The notes beneath the pieces are model-generated. The model was not told the origin of the DNA. It was given only the letters and a program-made list of their open reading frames with translations, and ran no database searches. The position numbers and the translations under genes were made by a program. A stretch of DNA of 64,000 nt from an uncultured Acidocella sp. (GTDB lineage Bacteria; Pseudomonadota; Alphaproteobacteria; Acetobacterales; Acetobacteraceae): positions 1 through 64,000 of the forward strand of contig NZ_CAMIIE010000016.1 of NCBI RefSeq assembly GCF_946222605.1, read 5' to 3'. Of this stretch, positions 50,762-60,056 are shown one piece after another (position 1 is the first letter of the stretch; each line of letters begins with the position of its first letter).

Positions 50762-52203
50762 TGTATCTCGGGCTGGATCTCGGCACCTCGGCGCTGAAGG
50801 CGCTGCTGCTGGCGCCGGATCACCGCGTGGTCGCGCAGGTGGAGCGGGGCTTGAGCGTCTCCACCCCGCACCCGCTCTGGTCCGAGCAGGACCCGGCGGA
50901 CTGGGAGGCGGCGTTGCTCTCGGCCCTGGACGAGCTGGCCGAACGCGAACCGGCGACGATGCGCGCCGTGCGCGGCATCGGCCTCTCCGGCCAGATGCAT
51001 GGCGCGGTGGCGCTGGATGCCGCACACCGCCCGCTGCGCCCGGCGATTTTGTGGAATGATGGCCGCAGCGCCGCCGCATGCGCGGCGCTGGATGAAGCCT
51101 GCCCGCACGCCCCCGCACTCACCGGCAACCGCGCCATGCCTGGCTTCACCGCGCCGAAACTGCTTTGGATGGCACGGCATGAGCCGGATCTGTTCGCCCG
51201 CATCGCGCTGGTGCTGTTGCCCAAGGATTATCTGCGGCTGTGCCTGACCGGGGCGGCGATTTCGGACATGTCGGACGCCTCCGGCACGTTCTGGCTGGAT
51301 GTGGGCCGGCGCGACTGGTCGGACGAGCTGCTGGCGGTCTCCGGTATGCGCCGCAAGCAGATGCCGGATCTGGCCGAGGGCAGCGATGTCGCCGGGCGGC
51401 TGCGCCCGGCGCTGGCGGCGCGCTGGGGCATGGGGGCGGAGGTGATCATCGCCGGGGGCGGCGGGGATAATGCCGCCAGCGCGGTCGGCATGGGGATTGT
51501 GCGGCCGGGGCAGGGATTTCTCTCGCTCGGCACCTCCGGCGTGATTTTCCGCGCCACCGAGGGGTTCGCGCCGAATGCCGAAGCCTGCATCCATGCCTTC
51601 TGCCATGCGCTGCCGGGGCGCTGGCATCAGATGTCGGTGATGCTCTCCGCCGCCGCCAGCCTGCGCTGGGTGACGCGCCTGACCGGCCGTGCCGACGAAG
51701 CCGCGCTGCTGGCCGAAATCGCAGCGCTGCGACCTGAAGAGCGCGCGGCAGCGCCTTTGTTTCTGCCCTATCTGACCGGCGAGCGGACACCGCATAATAG
51801 CGCTACGGCGCGCGGCGCCTGGCTCGGGCTGGGGCAGGATCACGGCCCCGCCGCGCTCGGCTATGCGGTGCTGGAAGGTGTGGCGTTTGGCCTGCGCGAC
51901 GGGTTGCTGGCGCTGGGCGAGGGGGCCGGGGCGCAAGGGCTGCTGCTGGTCGGCGGCGGCAGCCGCAGCCCGCTCTGGAACCAGATGCTGGCCGATATCC
52001 TCGGCGTGCCGCTGCATCTGGCCGAGGGCGGCGAGGCGGCGGGGGCGCTGGGGGCGGCGCGCCTGGCCTGGCTGGCCGATGGCGGCGCGGAGGAGGAAAT
52101 CTGCCGTGCGCCGGCGGTGCGGGAGGTGTTCAGCCCCCAGGCCGGGTTGAACATGGCCCGCTATCAGCGCTTCCGCGCCGCCTTCGCGGCATCGGGGCTG
52201 TGA
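50761..52203 (+). CDS. xylB: xylulokinase, FGGY family (480 aa)
   Basis: N-terminal LGLDLGTSALKALL, LSGQMHGAVALD with the substrate-binding Met-His, LWNDGRS, a central SDMSDASGTFWLDV and the C-terminal LVGGGSRSPLWNQMLADILGVPL are diagnostic for xylulokinases. It phosphorylates D-xylulose for the pentose phosphate pathway. Start and stop overlap the dehydrogenase and repressor genes (1-3 bp). Confidence 0.93.
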   Translation: MYLGLDLGTSALKALLLAPDHRVVAQVERGLSVSTPHPLWSEQDPADWEAALLSALDELAEREPATMRAVRGIGLSGQMHGAVALDAAHRPLRPAILWNDGRSAAACAALDEACPHAPALTGNRAMPGFTAPKLLWMARHEPDLFARIALVLLPKDYLRLCLTGAAISDMSDASGTFWLDVGRRDWSDELLAVSGMRRKQMPDLAEGSDVAGRLRPALAARWGMGAEVIIAGGGGDNAASAVGMGIVRPGQGFLSLGTSGVIFRATEGFAPNAEACIHAFCHALPGRWHQMSVMLSAAASLRWVTRLTGRADEAALLAEIAALRPEERAAAPLFLPYLTGERTPHNSATARGAWLGLGQDHGPAALGYAVLEGVAFGLRDGLLALGEGAGAQGLLLVGGGSRSPLWNQMLADILGVPLHLAEGGEAAGALGAARLAWLADGGAEEEICRAPAVREVFSPQAGLNMARYQRFRAAFAASGL

Positions 52204-53459
52204 TGGCCGCCGCCTCCCGCCAGGGCAGCAATGCCATGCAGATCCGCCATTACAATGAACGGGTGGTGCTGGAGGCGATCCGCCGGCTCGGCCAGGCCTC
52301 CAAGGCCGAGATCGCGCGCGGCGCCAATCTCACCCCGCAGGCGGTGGCGGGGATTGTCGATGCGCTGCACAAGGCCGGGTATCTGGTGCAGGCGGGCAAG
52401 CGCACCGGGCAGATCGGCCAGCCTTCGGTGCTGTATGAGGCCAATCCGGAGCGGGCCTTTTCCATCGGGCTGCATGTCGGGCGGCGGGCGATCCAGGCGG
52501 TGCTGGTGGATCTCTCCGGCAAGGTGCTGCGCCAGGTCGAGCATGAATATCCTTACCCGACGCCGGAGACCGTCTCCGCCCTGGCGCTGGACGCCATCGC
52601 CACGCTAGAAGCCTCGCTTGCCTCGCGCCAGCGCGCCCGGCTGCTGGGGGTGGGTGTGACCATGCCCTATTTTCTGGATAACTGGCAGGAGGAGCTGGGC
52701 TTCCCCGCCGCGCTGGCGCAAGGCTGGCGGGATTTCAACTTCCCCCGCTTTCTGATGGCGCAGACCCGGCGCGAGGTGTTTTTCGAGAATGACGCCTCCG
52801 CCGCCGCCACCGCCCAGCTGGTGCGCGGCCAGGGGATGGCGGAGCGCAATTTCATCTATCTCTATCTCGGCACCATCATCGGCGGCGGGCTGGTGCTGGG
52901 CGGCAATCTGGAAACCGGGCCGAACGGCAATGCCGCCGCCTTCAACACCTTTCCCGTTTCCGCCTCCACCTTGCCGGGGGCGGCCCTCCCCGCCGGACCG
53001 TTCGAGCTGCTGCAGCATCGCGCCTCGATCTATGTGCTGCTGCGGCATTTGCGGGCGAATCAGGTGGCGATCGACCGGATCGGCGATCTCGCCGGCCTGG
53101 GCGAGGCGGCGCAGCCCTGGCTGGGGCAATGGGAGGCGGATTGCGCGGCGGCGCTGGCGCAGGCGATCATCGGCGCGCTCTCGGTAGTGGATGTCGAGGC
53201 GATCGTGATTGACGGGATTTTGCCACCGGCACCGCTGGCGCGGATCGTGGCGCTGGTGGGCGAGGCGCTGGCGCGGCTGGTGCCGAGCGGGCTGATGATG
53301 CCGGTGTTGCGCCAGGGCGGGCTGGGGCCGGATGGACCTGCCATCGGCGCCGCGCTGCTGCCGTTTTACGCCCATTTCGCGCCGAATAATGAGGTTCTGG
53401 CGCGCAAATTCAGCGCCGAGGCGAAGCCGCTGCTGGGTGTCGGCCCGGCGGCGGGGTGA
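52203..53459 (+). CDS. ROK-family transcriptional repressor (418 aa)
   Basis: An N-terminal winged helix (residues 10-70: IRHYNERVVLEAIRRLGQASKAEIARGANLTPQAVAGIVDALHKAGYL) precedes a ROK sugar-kinase-like domain (GVGVTMPYF; FENDASAAATAQLV; LGTIIGGGLVLGG). The zinc-binding Cys set common in ROK kinases is not seen, as in many repressors. It probably represses this operon through the inverted repeat at 45080-45112 and is released by a polyol or ketose. ATG 52203 overlaps the xylB stop; GTG 52200 is possible. Confidence 0.9.
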   Translation: MAAASRQGSNAMQIRHYNERVVLEAIRRLGQASKAEIARGANLTPQAVAGIVDALHKAGYLVQAGKRTGQIGQPSVLYEANPERAFSIGLHVGRRAIQAVLVDLSGKVLRQVEHEYPYPTPETVSALALDAIATLEASLASRQRARLLGVGVTMPYFLDNWQEELGFPAALAQGWRDFNFPRFLMAQTRREVFFENDASAAATAQLVRGQGMAERNFIYLYLGTIIGGGLVLGGNLETGPNGNAAAFNTFPVSASTLPGAALPAGPFELLQHRASIYVLLRHLRANQVAIDRIGDLAGLGEAAQPWLGQWEADCAAALAQAIIGALSVVDVEAIVIDGILPPAPLARIVALVGEALARLVPSGLMMPVLRQGGLGPDGPAIGAALLPFYAHFAPNNEVLARKFSAEAKPLLGVGPAAG

Positions 53460-53474
53460 TGGTAAGGAGAGACG

Positions 53475-54401
53475 ATGTTCCTGGTTTGTGGTGAAGCCCT
53501 TTACGATATTTTCCCGCGTGGCGAGGCGGGGGCGGCCTTGCAGATGCAGGCCTATCGCGGCGGCTCACCCTATAATGTGGCGCTCGGCCTGGCGCGGCTG
53601 GGGGCGAAGGTGGGGTTTTTCGGCGGCTTCTCCAGCGGGCCGATGGGCCAGAGCCTGCGCGCCGCGCTGGCGGGCGAGGGGGTGGAGATGCGCTTCTCCC
53701 CGGACAAGGCGGCGCTGACCACTTTGAGCTTGGTCGAGCTCGATGCGCAGGGCTCGCCGCATTACGCCTTCTATGGGGCGGGCATGGCGGACCGGCTGCT
53801 GGAGCCGGCGGATCTGCCGGAATTGCCGGCGCAGGTGCAGGCGCTGCATTTCGGCTCCTTCTCGCTGGTGGTGCAGCCTTGCGGGGCGACGCTGCTGGGC
53901 TTTGCCCGTGCCCAGGCGGGGCAGAGGGTGATTTCCTATGATCCGAATGTGCGGCCGACGGTGGAGCCGGATATGGGCGTCTGGCGCGCCAGCCTGGGCG
54001 AGTGGCTGCAGGTGGCGGATATGGTGAAGGTCTCGCAGGAGGATCTGGGGCTGCTTTATCCGGGGCAGGACCCGCTGGCGGTGGCGCGCGGCTGGCTGGC
54101 GCAGCGCCCGGCTTTGGTGGTGGTGACGCGCAGCGAGCACGGGGCGGTGGCCTTTACCAAGGCCGGCGAGATGGCGCTGCCGGCGCCGGCGATTACCATG
54201 GTGGATGCGGTGGGGGCGGGGGATGCGTTCCAGGCTGGGCTGCTGGAGGGGCTGGCGGCGGCCGGGCAGCTGAGCCGGGACGGGTTGGAGATTTTGCCGG
54301 AGGCGGCGCTGCGGCAGGCGATTGTGACGGGGGCGCTGACTTGCCAGCGTGCCGGGGCGGATTTGCCGCGGCGCGATGAGGTGGCGGCGGCGCTGGCTTA
54401 G
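53475..54401 (+). CDS. PfkB-family fructokinase (308 aa)
   Basis: GGSPYNVALGLARLG near the start and DAVGAGDAFQAGLLEGL with the catalytic Asp and anion hole near the end are PfkB signatures. The size and MFLVCGEALYDIF start fit the fructokinase group. It phosphorylates fructose made by polyol oxidation and ends the operon. AAGGAGAG precedes the ATG. Confidence 0.9.
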   Translation: MFLVCGEALYDIFPRGEAGAALQMQAYRGGSPYNVALGLARLGAKVGFFGGFSSGPMGQSLRAALAGEGVEMRFSPDKAALTTLSLVELDAQGSPHYAFYGAGMADRLLEPADLPELPAQVQALHFGSFSLVVQPCGATLLGFARAQAGQRVISYDPNVRPTVEPDMGVWRASLGEWLQVADMVKVSQEDLGLLYPGQDPLAVARGWLAQRPALVVVTRSEHGAVAFTKAGEMALPAPAITMVDAVGAGDAFQAGLLEGLAAAGQLSRDGLEILPEAALRQAIVTGALTCQRAGADLPRRDEVAAALA

Positions 54402-54473
54402 GGCAATAGCTTCAAGGCGCCCAGGAGGGTCCTGGGTGGTGGCAGCCTGGTTGCCTCCACCCCAGGCGGTTTT

Positions 54474-54497
54474 GCCGCTTTTTTGAAAAAAAGCGGC
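54474..54497. terminator. A/T-stem hairpin, terminator between convergent genes (repeat family copy 1)
   Basis: GCCGCTTTTTT, G, then AAAAAAAGCGGC gives a long stem in either direction between the fructokinase gene and the convergent DUF1501 gene. It is followed by ACCAAAAA, as is the similar sequence at 63412. Confidence 0.75.
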
Positions 54498-54517
54498 ACC
54501 AAAAAACTTTTGCAACT

Positions 54518-55747
54518 TTAGGCCCGCAGCAGCCCCGCCATTGGCGATGCGTCCAGGCTGCCGGGGAAGATGCGCTCCAGCGCGGCGCCTTGTAGCCCGA
54601 ACTGCGCCGCCAGCGCGCCCTTGGCCAAAGCGCGTATATCCGCCGTCGGCGCCAGATCGCGGTGTTCGAAGAGCTGCCCTTGGCCCAGCCCCGGCCAAAT
54701 GGCGCGGATTTTGCCGCCATCCACCCGTCCGCCGATGAGAAACGCCACCGTCGCGGTGCCATGGTCCGTGCCCTTGGTGCCGTTCATCGCCGCGGTGCGG
54801 CCGAATTCGGTGGCGACCAGAATCACCGTGCTGCCCCAGGCCGGCCCGAGCGATTGTTTCAGCATGGCAAGCCCCGTATCCAGATTGACCAGCGCCCCCT
54901 TCAGCGCCGCCACCTGGTTGCCATGCGTGTCCCAGCCTTCCAGCTCGAAGGCGGCGATGCGCGGCCCGTCCGGCGCGGCCAGCATCTGTCCGGCCTTCTG
55001 CGCCAGCAGCGGAAAGCCGTAGACGCGCTTGGCGGTCTTGGCCATCGGCGCCGGATCGTCGGACATTTCCATGGATTCGGCCTGCTGGATGCGGGCATCG
55101 AACTGCATCTCGCGCACGCCCTGGGCCAGGGCCGGGCCGAGCACATGGTCCGGCGCGTTCAACGCCAGGGCCTTCTGCACCAGGTCCGGCGGGGCGGCGG
55201 CGATGCCGAGCGGCGCATAGGCCCCCACCGGGGCGCGGCCTTCCAGCAGCAGCGGCATCGCCAGCCCCACCGCCAGCCCCTTGGCGACGGGGCCGTGCTG
55301 GGCCGGCAGCTCCAGCAGCAGCCGGTTCAGCCAGCCGGAGCTGATGGAATTGGTCTCGGTGCCCAGCTGCAGCAGGTCCTGCGCCTCGAAATGGCTGCGG
55401 GTGCGGTAGGGGCCGGCGATGGCATGCACCGGCAGCGCCTCCCCTTCCTGGTACATCGCGTGCAGATGGGGCAGCGCCGGGTTCATGCCGTAAAACCCGC
55501 CGAGATCGAGCATGCCGTCCGGCTGGCCGATGGCGGGCGGGATCAGCCCGGCGCGCAAACCGGCCAGATTGGCGTCGCCATAAGGCGGCAAGGCGGCCAT
55601 GCCGTCCAGCGCGCCGCGCAGCAGCACCACGATGAAGCGCTGATCCGTCGGCGCGCTGGCCAGGGCCAGGCGGGTCTGCCCGGCAAAGGCGGTGGCGGTG
55701 AGGCCGAGCAGGGCGGCGCGGCGGGAGAGGGGGAGATGCGGGATCAT
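54518..55747 (-). CDS. DUF1501-family secreted protein (409 aa)
   Basis: A Tat-like signal (LSRRAALLGLTATAFAGQTRLALAS) is followed by the DUF1501 fold: FIVVLLRGALDGMAALPPYGD, GPYRTRSHFEAQD, ELEGWDTHGNQVAAL and TEFGRTAAMNGTKGTDHGTATVAFLIGG, which resemble the metal-site segments of alkaline-phosphatase-like proteins. Function is unknown. It overlaps the DUF1800 gene by 4 bp; the two families usually occur as such a pair. Confidence 0.88.
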   Translation of the reverse strand: MIPHLPLSRRAALLGLTATAFAGQTRLALASAPTDQRFIVVLLRGALDGMAALPPYGDANLAGLRAGLIPPAIGQPDGMLDLGGFYGMNPALPHLHAMYQEGEALPVHAIAGPYRTRSHFEAQDLLQLGTETNSISSGWLNRLLLELPAQHGPVAKGLAVGLAMPLLLEGRAPVGAYAPLGIAAAPPDLVQKALALNAPDHVLGPALAQGVREMQFDARIQQAESMEMSDDPAPMAKTAKRVYGFPLLAQKAGQMLAAPDGPRIAAFELEGWDTHGNQVAALKGALVNLDTGLAMLKQSLGPAWGSTVILVATEFGRTAAMNGTKGTDHGTATVAFLIGGRVDGGKIRAIWPGLGQGQLFEHRDLAPTADIRALAKGALAAQFGLQGAALERIFPGSLDASPMAGLLRA

Positions 55748-57108
55748 CGCCGCAGAAACTCCGGGCTGGTGAAGAGCATGGCCAGAGCCTCGCGCGGGGA
55801 GCCGGCCTGCGCCATGGCCTGGAAGGTGGCGGGTTTCCGAAGCTCCCCCAACGCGGTTGCGGCGATGGCGTCCGGCTCTGCCCCGGCGAGCAGCCCGGCA
55901 TAGCTATAGGCGGCATCCACCCGGCCCAGCATCAGATCCGGGTCCGCCCAGCTGCCGGCATTGTCCGGCCAGCCATTCGGCAAGGGGGCGGCCCAGAGCG
56001 GCTGGCCGAGCTGGGCCAGCATATAGAGCACCGCGCCGGGCTTTGGCGGGGCCGGGGGCGGGGCGGCGCGCAGCAAGGAGATGGTATAGTCGAACGGGGT
56101 TTTCACCTTGGCCAGCTTCGGCGCGCGCAGCCCCAGCTCGATCAGCGTGGCATAGGCGCTGGGCAGATGCCCGCCCGAGCGCGCCAGAGACTGGGTGAGG
56201 GCGGCCACGGCCTGGGGCGGCGGGTTGTCGGCGATGAAATGGGTGGCGAGGCCGGTGGCGATGCGGTGATAGGCGGTGGGGTAGGTGGCCAGAAATCGCA
56301 GCGCTGCGATGCCGCCTTCCTCGCCGTCCGGGAAGTGCTGGCCCATGACAATCTGCGGCCCCGGCTCATGCGCGTTGGGGCGGAATTTATAGCCGGTCAG
56401 CTCATCCCCGCCGCCTTCCGCGGTGGTGGCGACCGACCAGCCGGTGAGCAGCTTGGCCATGTTGGTGACATCCGTCTGGCTGTAGCCCGCCTCCAGCCCG
56501 ACCGTGTGCAGCTCCATACACTCGCGGCCGAGATTTTCGTTCAACCCCTTGCCGCTGCGCTGTCCGGCGCGGCTGTTGGGGCCGATGGATTGCTGGTTAT
56601 CGAGATAGAGCAGCATCGCCGGATGGCGTTCCACCGCCAGTACCATATCGGCGAAATGGCCGCTGACATGCGGGCGGATCGCCTCGCGGATGAAGGGGCC
56701 GACCAGCGGCGCGGTGTTGCCCTGCAGGATCGAGATGCTGAAATGATTGGCCCAGAACCAGACCAGGCGCTCGCGGAAGGGCGCGTCCGTGGTGGCGGCG
56801 AAATCGATCTGCGCCAGCGCATCATCCACGTAAAGCTGGTGCGTGCGCTCTTTGAAAGCGGGTTTGGCCGGCGGGACCTGCCCGGCGGCTTGTGCGGCGA
56901 GGGCCTGACGGCGCAGCATCGCATCCTCGCGCAGCACATCCAGGGCGGCCTGGCCGGTGGGCAGGCTGGCGAAGGCGCCGGCGGCCAAAGCCGGGTCCGG
57001 CCCGGTGATCTGCTGGTGCAGCCAGGCCCGCGCATCCGCCGGGGGCGGGGTTTGCGGGCCGCCGCCATAGCCAAAGCGCACCAAGGCGTGCATCGCGAGC
57101 TGTTCCAT
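55744..57108 (-). CDS. DUF1800-family protein (454 aa)
   Basis: Typical motifs are HALVRFGYGG, RERLVWFWANHFSIS, HPAMLLYLDNQQSIGPNS, LNENLGRECMELHTVG, YSQTDVTNMAKLLTGW and SPEFLRR at the very end. No standard signal peptide is seen. ATG 57108 is chosen because the family begins LxRxxFG shortly after its start; the longer frame has unlikely sequence. Function is unknown. It is the first gene of the pair with DUF1501. The 57109-57424 gap upstream has no gene I can support. Confidence 0.88.
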   Translation of the reverse strand: MEQLAMHALVRFGYGGGPQTPPPADARAWLHQQITGPDPALAAGAFASLPTGQAALDVLREDAMLRRQALAAQAAGQVPPAKPAFKERTHQLYVDDALAQIDFAATTDAPFRERLVWFWANHFSISILQGNTAPLVGPFIREAIRPHVSGHFADMVLAVERHPAMLLYLDNQQSIGPNSRAGQRSGKGLNENLGRECMELHTVGLEAGYSQTDVTNMAKLLTGWSVATTAEGGGDELTGYKFRPNAHEPGPQIVMGQHFPDGEEGGIAALRFLATYPTAYHRIATGLATHFIADNPPPQAVAALTQSLARSGGHLPSAYATLIELGLRAPKLAKVKTPFDYTISLLRAAPPPAPPKPGAVLYMLAQLGQPLWAAPLPNGWPDNAGSWADPDLMLGRVDAAYSYAGLLAGAEPDAIAATALGELRKPATFQAMAQAGSPREALAMLFTSPEFLRR

Positions 57109-57424
57109 GGCGGCGTTATAGCATCGGCGCTGTTGAAATTCTGTTACGAAGGGCAACCGAGATGCCGCATTGCGGCAAATACGAATCGCCAAACCCCCTT
57201 TCAGGCCAAATGTTACTGTTTTTTCATTTACTTATCCGTTACGAAAGATGCGCCGCTGTGAAAGGAAGAATGGAAATTCGCAGCGACTGATTTTGGCGAT
57301 AATAAGGCGCCGCGCCCGTTTTGGGTGGACCTCACGGCTGATGATCAGCTAAAATCCTTGAGATTTCGTGTTTTGCTTCTTTGAAGCGGAATATCTCCTG
57401 ACGCCTAGCAGAGGAGGGCCGCAT

Positions 57425-58972
57425 TTGTTGCTCGATAGAATTGATGAAAATACCACAATAAAATCAAAATTTACGGAGCCTCGCCGGCTTCGTCTCGATC
57501 GTCTGGACGCCGTGAATCTGTGTACGCGTCTGCCTGATTTCGATCCGATGGCGCTTGAATGCGGCATTTTGCATCTGGGCTGTGGCGCCTTCCATCGCGC
57601 CCACCAGGCGCTCGCCACGCAACGCGCCATCGAGGCGCAAGGGCAGGCCGGGCTGGGCTGGGGCATTGCCGCCGCCAGCATGACCCGCGCCACCGTGCCG
57701 GAGCAATTGCGCCCGCAGGATGGGCTTTATACCGCGCTGGAACGCAGCGAGGCCGGCACCAAGGCGGAAATCGTCGCTGTGCTGCGCGATATCGTGCACG
57801 CGCCGACCGATCCGTTCGGTCTGCCGGCGCGCATCGCGGATCCACGGACGAAGATCGTCACGCTGACGATCACGCCGACCGGCTATCTGCTGGAGCCGAG
57901 CAGCGGCCGGCTGATGGACAGCCATAAGGATATCCAGCACGATCTGCTGAAGCCGTTGCGCCCGCGCAGCGCCGTCGGCGCGATTGCGCTGGGGCTGGAG
58001 CGGATCTATGCCGAGGGCGGGCGCCCGCCGGTGATCATCAGCTGCGACAATATCTCCGAGAATGGCCGCACGCTGCGCGACGCGGTGGTGAATTTCGCCA
58101 GCCTGCGCAGCAATCGGCTGGCGGACTGGATCGCGCGCAATGTCCGCTTCCCGAATACGATGGTGGACCGCATCGTTCCGACCGCGAGTGCGGCGGATCG
58201 CGAGGATGCGCTGAAACTCACGGGCTTTGCGGATGCCGCGCCGGTTTCGATGGAACCGTTTCTGCAATGGGTGATCGAGGATTTCGCCGGCCCGCGTCCG
58301 CTCTGGGAAGCCGCCGGGGCGCAGTTCGTCAGCGATGTGGCGCCCTATGAGCTGGCGAAGCTGCGCATGCTCAACGGCGTGCATATGATGCTGGCCTATC
58401 TCGGCGGGCTCGCCGGCTACAAGACCATCGCCGATGCGATGGGCGATGCCACCTTCGCGGCTGCGTCCTTGCAATTCATGCAGGCCGAGCAAGGCGCGAC
58501 GCTGGCGATGCCGGCAGCGAAATTGCAGGATTACGCCTCGGTTTTAATGGCACGGCTGCGCAATCCCGCGATCCGCCACGAGGTTTCGCGCATCGGCCGC
58601 AATGGCTCGACCAAGATGGCGACCCGGCTGTTCCGCCCGCTTCTGGAAAACCGCGCGGCGGGGCGCCCGGCGCCGCTGACCGTGCTGGTCATCGCCGGCT
58701 GGATCAGCTGGTTCACCCAGCGCCAGGGGGCGGCGCGGCATCTGGTGATTACCGATCCGCGCAAGGAGGCGCTGCTGGCGCTGGCGCAGCAAAGCGCGCA
58801 GCCACAGGCGCAGGCGCGGCTGTTCCTCAGCCAGGAGGATGTTTTCGGCGCCGGTGCGGCGGGCGACGAGGCGTTGGTCGATGAGCTGGCCACCGCCTTG
58901 CGGGATCTGCGGGGGCTCTCGGTGCGCGAGGCGCTGCTTCTGCGGCTTCGTCACGAAACCATCACACATTGA
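57425..58972 (+). CDS. mannitol dehydrogenase / fructuronate reductase family, TTG start (515 aa)
   Basis: Motifs are GILHLGCGAFHRAHQALATQ (NAD), LTITPTGYLLEP, CDNISENGRTLRD and the catalytic Lys/Asn/His in KLRMLNGVHMMLAYLGGLAGY. No ATG exists near the expected N-terminus. GGAGGG at 57413-57418 lies six bases before TTG 57425, so this TTG (or 57428) is the likely start; GTG 57368 has no ribosome site. It is a distant relative of the enzyme at 49385 and is transcribed alone, with a terminator behind it. Fructuronate, mannonate or a hexitol are possible substrates. Confidence 0.87.
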   Translation: MLLDRIDENTTIKSKFTEPRRLRLDRLDAVNLCTRLPDFDPMALECGILHLGCGAFHRAHQALATQRAIEAQGQAGLGWGIAAASMTRATVPEQLRPQDGLYTALERSEAGTKAEIVAVLRDIVHAPTDPFGLPARIADPRTKIVTLTITPTGYLLEPSSGRLMDSHKDIQHDLLKPLRPRSAVGAIALGLERIYAEGGRPPVIISCDNISENGRTLRDAVVNFASLRSNRLADWIARNVRFPNTMVDRIVPTASAADREDALKLTGFADAAPVSMEPFLQWVIEDFAGPRPLWEAAGAQFVSDVAPYELAKLRMLNGVHMMLAYLGGLAGYKTIADAMGDATFAAASLQFMQAEQGATLAMPAAKLQDYASVLMARLRNPAIRHEVSRIGRNGSTKMATRLFRPLLENRAAGRPAPLTVLVIAGWISWFTQRQGAARHLVITDPRKEALLALAQQSAQPQAQARLFLSQEDVFGAGAAGDEALVDELATALRDLRGLSVREALLLRLRHETITH

Positions 58973-58987
58973 TCCACGCATAAAAAA

Positions 58988-59010
58988 CCCGGCCAGATGG
59001 CCGGGTTTTT
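58988..59010. terminator. bidirectional terminator between convergent genes
   Basis: CCCGGCC, AGAT, GGCCGGG forms a perfect 7 bp stem flanked by six A on the left and five T on the right, so it works for both the dehydrogenase (plus) and the HAD gene (minus). Confidence 0.9.
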
Positions 59011-59029
59011 CATGATCAGCGGCGCGGTT

Positions 59030-59707
59030 TTACGCGGCTTGCCGCAATTCCTGCAGATGGGTGACGGCATCGTGCAGCGAGGTGACGATGCGATGCGCGA
59101 CCTTGCGCATTTCATCGGTGGCGGGCAGCAGATCCGGGATCATGATCACGCGCATCTTTGCGGCCACCGCGGCGCGCACGCCATTATAGGAATCTTCCAG
59201 CGCCAGACAGCGATCCGGCGCCACGCCGAGCAGTGAGGCGGCCTTCAGATACGGGTCCGGATTGGGTTTGCCGCGGGTAACGTCGTCGCGCGTGACAATG
59301 TCCTGAAACCGGTGCGCGATGCCGGCCAGTTGCAGATGATGGTCGGTGCGCAGGCGCGAGGAGGAGGTGGCGATGGCGCGCTTGATGCCCTGCCGGTCCA
59401 GCTCATCGAGAATTTCAATCACGCCGCTTTTCAGCTGCATCTTTCCGGCATCGACCAGCTCGCGCAGATGCTGCTCCTGGGTGGCGAAATAGCGTTCCAG
59501 CGGGAAATCCGCGCCATATTTTTCCGTGACCAAAGCGCGGCATTTATCCGCCGGCGCGCCGATCATCAGATAGCAGAATTCGTCTTTCATGTCATAGCCC
59601 AGCGCCTGACCGGCGGAGACCAGGGCGGCCATGGCGAGGGATTCGGTATCGAGCAGAAGCCCGTCCATATCGAAGATCACGGCCTCGACGGGCGTGGCGA
59701 ATGTCAT
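59030..59707 (-). CDS. HAD phosphatase, beta-phosphoglucomutase-like subfamily (225 aa)
   Basis: Motif I VIFDMDGLLLDTES, motif II ATSSS, motif III K in GKPNPDPYLKAA and motif IV ALEDSYNGVRAA are complete. The cap is helical (subfamily IA). Such enzymes dephosphorylate sugar phosphates or phosphoglycolate-like compounds. ATG 59707 begins MTFATPVEAVIFD; the longer frame adds nine unlikely residues. It stands alone. The 59708-60056 stretch upstream holds no gene I can support. Confidence 0.9.
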   Translation of the reverse strand: MTFATPVEAVIFDMDGLLLDTESLAMAALVSAGQALGYDMKDEFCYLMIGAPADKCRALVTEKYGADFPLERYFATQEQHLRELVDAGKMQLKSGVIEILDELDRQGIKRAIATSSSRLRTDHHLQLAGIAHRFQDIVTRDDVTRGKPNPDPYLKAASLLGVAPDRCLALEDSYNGVRAAVAAKMRVIMIPDLLPATDEMRKVAHRIVTSLHDAVTHLQELRQAA

Positions 59708-60056
59708 TCTTTGTCCTTTCCAAACGATGCACATCTTCAGATGCGATTTGTGCAGAAGCCGTCTGCGGAAATGCCAAATGGCAGCGGCGGGGCGGGGAAC
59801 GGAGGGTCCCCGCGCGCCTGTGGCTGTGGCGCTGTCCTAGCGTTAGGGGGGGCAAAAAGCAAGATTTGGGGCGATTTTCCTCACCGGTTGGGGGCGGCGC
59901 GGCTGGGCGCTTCGTCCCGGCCTGAAAAACAGGGGCTGGACAAGACGTAAAATTTTAAACATTCCTGACGCGCAAGCTGCCGAAATGAGTATGGGAGACT
60001 CCCGACCTGGACGTTTTTTTTAACAATTCGGCCGTCATGTTAGTCCTTTGGTCGGC

